Source: Entonaema liquescens
Lineage: Eukaryota; Ascomycota; Sordariomycetes; Xylariales; Xylariaceae
DNA: 64,000 nucleotides
Assembly (NCBI GenBank): GCA_902805475.1
Contig: CADCSX010000010.1
Coordinates: forward strand, 2,017,001 to 2,081,000
Reading direction: 5' to 3'
Shown: positions 58,881-64,000 of the stretch, piece after piece
How the letters are laid out: each line of letters opens with the position of its first letter
Position numbering within the stretch: the first letter of the stretch is position 1
The notes under the pieces: model-generated
Databases searched by the model: none
The model's input: only the letters and a program-made list of their open reading frames with translations
What the model was told of the DNA's origin: nothing
Made by a program: the position numbers and the translations under genes

Positions 58881-61800
58881 ATTAAAAAAACTTTATTATA
58901 TTATATAAAATTGTTAAAAATATAAAAAAGTTTTTTTTATTAAAATTATATTTATAAAGTTTTGGAAATTTAAAATATATGGATTAATATATAATAAAAT
59001 TAATAAAATAAAAAATTAAATATAAATAAAATAATGTTTAATTAATTAAGTAATTTAAATTAATTAAAATTAATATTATTTTATAAATTAATTAGTTAAT
59101 TAATAAAAAAGTATATATTTAATTTAAGTAAAATATAATAAATTAATAATTATTAAATAAAAGAATTAATTAATTAAATTAAACGATAATAAATATATAT
59201 TATAAAAAATTTTAAAATATTAATAATTAATATTTAAAATTATTAATTAACTAATTAAATAACTTTTAAAAAATGGTATTATAATTTAAAATAAGTTTTT
59301 TATAATAATATATATTGTAAAAAAATATGTGAAAAATGAGGTAATTAATAAAATAATTTAAAATAAATATTATTTTAATTTATATAATGTATACCGTTAT
59401 TTTTAATTATTTAATTAAATAATAATAAAAGAAATATATATTTTAAATAAATGTATATTTTATTAAATAATTAATTAAATAAGTTATATTTATAATTACA
59501 TTAATATATAATTAAATTATTATTTAAATTATTAATTAATTAAAATATTTAAAAATAACCGCATAATTATGTTAATATTTTTTTAATTAAAAAAATTATA
59601 CATTATAATTTAATTAATAAAAAGTAAAACTATTATTAATTTATATATATTAATTGGATATATATATAAATTTTTTTTTATAATAATTTAATTTAATTTT
59701 TTTTTTTTTATAATTTTTTTTAATTTATTTTTAACATTATATATTTTATATATTATTTTTTTATTAATTAATTATTATATATTATTTATACGTAATTATA
59801 TCATTAATTATATTATTATTTTAATAGTTATATTATTAATTATGTTGTTGTTTTATTTATTACATTAAACATTTTTAACTTTTTTTAATTACATTTTAAC
59901 TTTTTTATTTATTACATTATTATTTTATTTAACATTTTTAACTATTTTATTAATTTTATCATTACTTTACAATTATATATTTAATATTTTTTTTTTATTT
60001 TTTTTATTTACGTTATAATTATAATTATATAATTAATTAAAATTATATAATTAATTTTAAATTAATTTTATTAAATAAATTTATTTTTTATTTTATATAT
60101 TTAATAAATATTATTATATTTAAATAATTAACGTTTAACATTTATTATTTTATAATATTAATAATATTATAAATTTTATTAACGTATTTAAAAAATTAAA
60201 TCATTTTTATTAATTATTTTTTTTATTTAATATTTATTATTATATACGTTATTATATTAATTAATTAAAATTAAAATATTAATTAATTTAAAATAATTTA
60301 ATTAATTATTTATTATTTATATATGTTATATGTTATTATTTAATATTTATTATTACTTATTTATTAATATATTTATTATATAATTAAAATAATTAAAATA
60401 TAAATAAAATTTATAAAACACGTTAATAATATATTATTATTTAACATAAACACCGCATTTAATATCGGGACTTAATAACCGTTTTACTTTTTTTAATTTT
60501 ATTATTATATATTTTTAAAAAATAATTAATTAACAACGTTATTATTATTTATATTTTTTTAATATTATTATATAATTTAACTTTTTTTTTTTTTACGTTA
60601 TTAAATATTAAATTAACATTTATTTTTAATAATATATAACATATTATAATATTTTATAAAATATTAATATATAATATTTAAAAATAATATTAATAATATT
60701 TTAAAAAATAATTTAATATAAAATTAAAAAATAATATTTACTAACGTTATTATAATAAAAAACGAAATAATAATAATTTCCTTAACACTATATATTTATT
60801 TTCATTTAAAAATAACTTTAATTTTAAAATTATTTTTAATTTTTTTTTTAAATTTATATAAATAAAAAAAATAATTATTTCGTAATTATATTATTTTATT
60901 AAAATTTATTAAATTCGTAATTAATAATATTAATATATTAATTATATTTATTATTTTTTTTAAAATATTAATATTTTATATTAAATTTTCTTTTATTTAT
61001 TTATTAAATTTAATATTATTATAATAAAATTTATTAATTTAAAATTTTAATAATAAATATTTCGTAATTTTTAAATATAATACCATTATATTAAATAATA
61101 ATTAATATATTTTTAATTCCATTATTTAAAATATTATAATATTATTATAAATATTACGTAATTATTTTAATTATTAAATAATAATAATATTTTATTTAAT
61201 ATTTTAAATTAAATTATAATTATTAATAATAATATAATTAATAAAATTTCGAATAAAAATTTAATTAAATTAATAAATATATATAATATTTTAATTATTT
61301 TAAATATTATTATATTATATTAACAATTTAACATTATTTGTAAATTTATTACATTAACATTAAAAATTAATTTTCTTAATATTCGTATTATTTTAATTTT
61401 TAAATTTAATTATTTTTAATTAATTTTATTATTTATTTTTTTTACTTTTTTTTTTAATAATATTATTAAATTTATTATTAATTAAAAATAAAAAATCCAT
61501 TTCGAAAATTATATTAATTACACTTACCATTAATATAATAATTATTTTATTTCCCACCCCCGTTTTACTTTTATTATTTTTAATATATTACGCCATTAAC
61601 AAATTAACCATTATAACATTTTCTTTATTAATAAAATATTTTTAATTAACATAATTTACATTAATAAAATTTATTATACTTTTAATAATAATATTAAAAA
61701 TAATTAAACATTATTATTATTTATCGTAAAATTTTTAATAAACATTTTAAATAATTAATTTTATTACTTTAAAAAACAAATTAAATTAAATTCCATTATA

Positions 61801-64000
61801 AATACATTATAATATTTTTTTTTATTTATTATATTTAATTTTATTAATATATAATAACAATTTTTCTAATAATTAATACCGATATATTAAACATAATTAA
61901 CCGTTAATAATCTCGATAAAATTTAAATTGTTTAAAATAATTTTTATTATTATTTTTATATTATTACTTACCATTTCCATACCCGTTTTATTTTCTTTTT
62001 TAAACACATAATTACCCCTATATTTAATATTATTAATTATTAATTTTAATATAAATAATAAAACTGTAATAACTTTTATTCCTATATATTATTATAAAAT
62101 AATATTATTATATATTTAATTATATTTATTATTAAAAATTAAAATAAATTTACTTAATATTAAATTTTTTATATTATAATAATTAATTTATAATTAAACT
62201 AAATATTTAATAATAACCTTTTAATTATTATTATTTTTTTATTTATTATTAACTATTTTTATAAAATTTTATTATTCGTTTAAATTTATATTTATTTTTT
62301 AACATATTATTTATATATTCTAAAACAAATTAATAATATTTTAAAACTTAAATTTTAATTAATTAAAAAAATTCGTATTATTAATAAAATAACGTTTTAA
62401 CATAATAATTTTTAAAAAATAAATATTATTTTATTAACAATTCGATATTTTTTAATATAAAATATTTAAATTTTTAATTTATTTTATCAATTTCATTTTC
62501 CTTATTAAATTATCCTAAATATTTAAATTAATATATTATTAAATTTTTAATATTATAATTATATTATAAAATAAAATAATACGTAATTTAATTTTTATAA
62601 TCCCATTATTACCATTAATTAAAACATTAACATTAATATTACCCTATATATTTTAATATATACCATTAAATTATATATTATTAAATATTATTTAAAAATT
62701 AAAAAAAAAACGTAAAAATTTATTAATTTAATTTATAAGATTTTTCTTTAAATTAATAATATTATACCATTTTTATTATTTATTTTAAAATTAATAAATA
62801 AATTAATTAATAAATAAAATATATTAATATAAAAAATAATATATAAATTATTAAAATATTTTTTATAATTAAATTTTTATTTAATTATTTAAATTAATTA
62901 TTAATTTAAATTAAATTATATATCCCATTTTATAATAAAAAAAAGTTAAATTTAAAAAAATGAATTGTTATATAATTAATATAAAATTTAATTAACCAAT
63001 AACATTTTTACCGTTATAATATTATTTTAATAATTAATATTTTATAATTAATATTAAAATTTTTTTACTTTTTATTTCCGTATTAAATTTCGTATTTTAA
63101 TATATAATTTAAAATATAAATAAAATAATCCATTATATAAAAATTATTATCGGGTGAAATTTATATTATATTACCCATTTTAAACTATTTTTAATAAAAT
63201 TCTATCTGTTAATAATATTAATTATTTTATTTATAATTTAATTTTTTAAATTTATTTTTATTATATTATTAATATATATAAATATAATTATTATTATATT
63301 ATTAACGTATTAAATAATTATAATAAATTTAAAAATTAAAATATATTAATATTTAAAATATAATAATTTTAAAATAATTTAATTAATTTTTAACTTAAAA
63401 AATTTAATAAATTTTAATTCGAATAAAATAAATTTAACGTTAAAATTTAAAATATAATATATAATTAATTAACTTACATTAATAAATATTTTAACTTTAA
63501 TAATAATATTAATTATTAATTTAATATTTATTAAAATTACGTAAATTTTAATTCGTATATCGTTTAAATTTTAATTAATACCAAAAACACATTAAATTTA
63601 AAATAATAACATTTTTATAATACATATATAATTCATTACCGTTATACGTTAACTAAAACACATTTACCGTAACTTTTTATTAATATTAATAATTTTAAAA
63701 ATAACAAAAAAATATACGTTTTAAACGTTTTTTTAATTTATTTATAAAAATTTATTAAATATTATAACGTTTTAAACTTTATATTACAAACAACTTTAAT
63801 AAATATTACCGTTAATATAATTAATAATTAAACATTATATTTAACATTACAATTATTAATTAAAAACAATTTTAACATTTTATCAATTATTACATTAAAT
63901 TAAATATAATCGAAATTTAATAATATCCATTATATATTTATTAATAAAAAATTTATAATAAAATTTAAAATATTATTTTATATTAACCACCATTTTTCCG

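Larger units (their letters stand above)
56660..64000. repeat. Large AT-rich block (RIP-type AT isochore), continues past the window
   Basis: About 7.3 kb with well over 90% A+T and no coding frame. C and G that remain are mostly in CpG from 56.66 to about 59.7 kb. From about 59.9 kb onward, C also remains in CA, CC and CT while G is almost absent outside CpG. The left edge is sharp, within about 20 bp of the P450 stop. This fits heavily RIP-mutated repeats forming heterochromatin, perhaps near a centromere or telomere. It is not mitochondrial DNA: no rRNA, tRNA or respiratory gene is present. Confidence 0.85.

Noticed and set aside
56660..64000. Mitochondrial DNA insertion or mis-assembled mitochondrial contig
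   Set aside because: Despite the A+T content there is no rRNA, tRNA or respiratory gene, and residual C is in CpG, as after RIP.

Overview
The window comes from a filamentous ascomycete (Pezizomycotina, probably a Sordariomycete with a plant- or wood-associated life style). Support: many short introns (about 45-120 nt) with GT..AG ends and CTAAC-like branch sites; lignocellulose enzymes (AA9, CE15); fungus-specific regulators; a highly reducing polyketide synthase; and large blocks of almost pure A+T with the marks of repeat-induced point mutation (RIP). Exon joins below were worked out by hand from reading frame, splice sites and family motifs.

Layout. 1-8.9 kb: last exon of a purine permease, mitochondrial heme A pathway gene COX10, a Myb-like regulator, then about 4.6 kb with no recognisable gene. 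8.9-13.9 kb: an MFS sugar transporter, a decayed short-chain dehydrogenase, and a Zn2Cys6 transcription factor divergent from it. 14.8-20.3 kb: mismatch-repair gene MSH6 (five exons) and an unrecognised conserved-looking protein. 20.3-23.2 kb: a repeat-rich gap holding a roughly 0.9 kb element with inverted ends and two 12-bp minisatellites. 23.2-31.9 kb: a frame-broken DHA1-type drug transporter, the housekeeping chaperone gene PBDC1, and a full-length ABCB transporter. 32.7-35.8 kb: divergent AA9 lytic polysaccharide monooxygenase and CE15 glucuronoyl esterase, apparently sharing a promoter. 36-56.7 kb: the main feature, a candidate secondary-metabolite cluster. 56.66-64 kb: a block of more than 90% A+T.

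The candidate cluster contains an NmrA-like reductase, a 2,582-aa KS-AT-DH-cMT-ER-KR-ACP polyketide synthase with no release domain, a small FSH1/LovG-type serine hydrolase immediately upstream on the same strand, a seven-helix rhodopsin-like membrane protein, an alpha/beta hydrolase, a LaeA-like methyltransferase and a cytochrome P450. A reasonable inference is that the PKS makes a reduced, C-methylated chain, the FSH1 hydrolase releases it, and the P450, methyltransferase and second hydrolase tailor it. The ER NADPH loop is degenerate and the P450 lacks the usual I-helix threonine. The cluster is split by a 0.5 kb AT island and ends 10 bp before the large AT block. I cannot match it to a known product from the sequence.

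Several genes outside the cluster (COX10, sugar transporter, DHA1 transporter, CE15) read best with one extra base at a short homopolymer. This points to small assembly deletions or recent decay; all cluster genes read cleanly.
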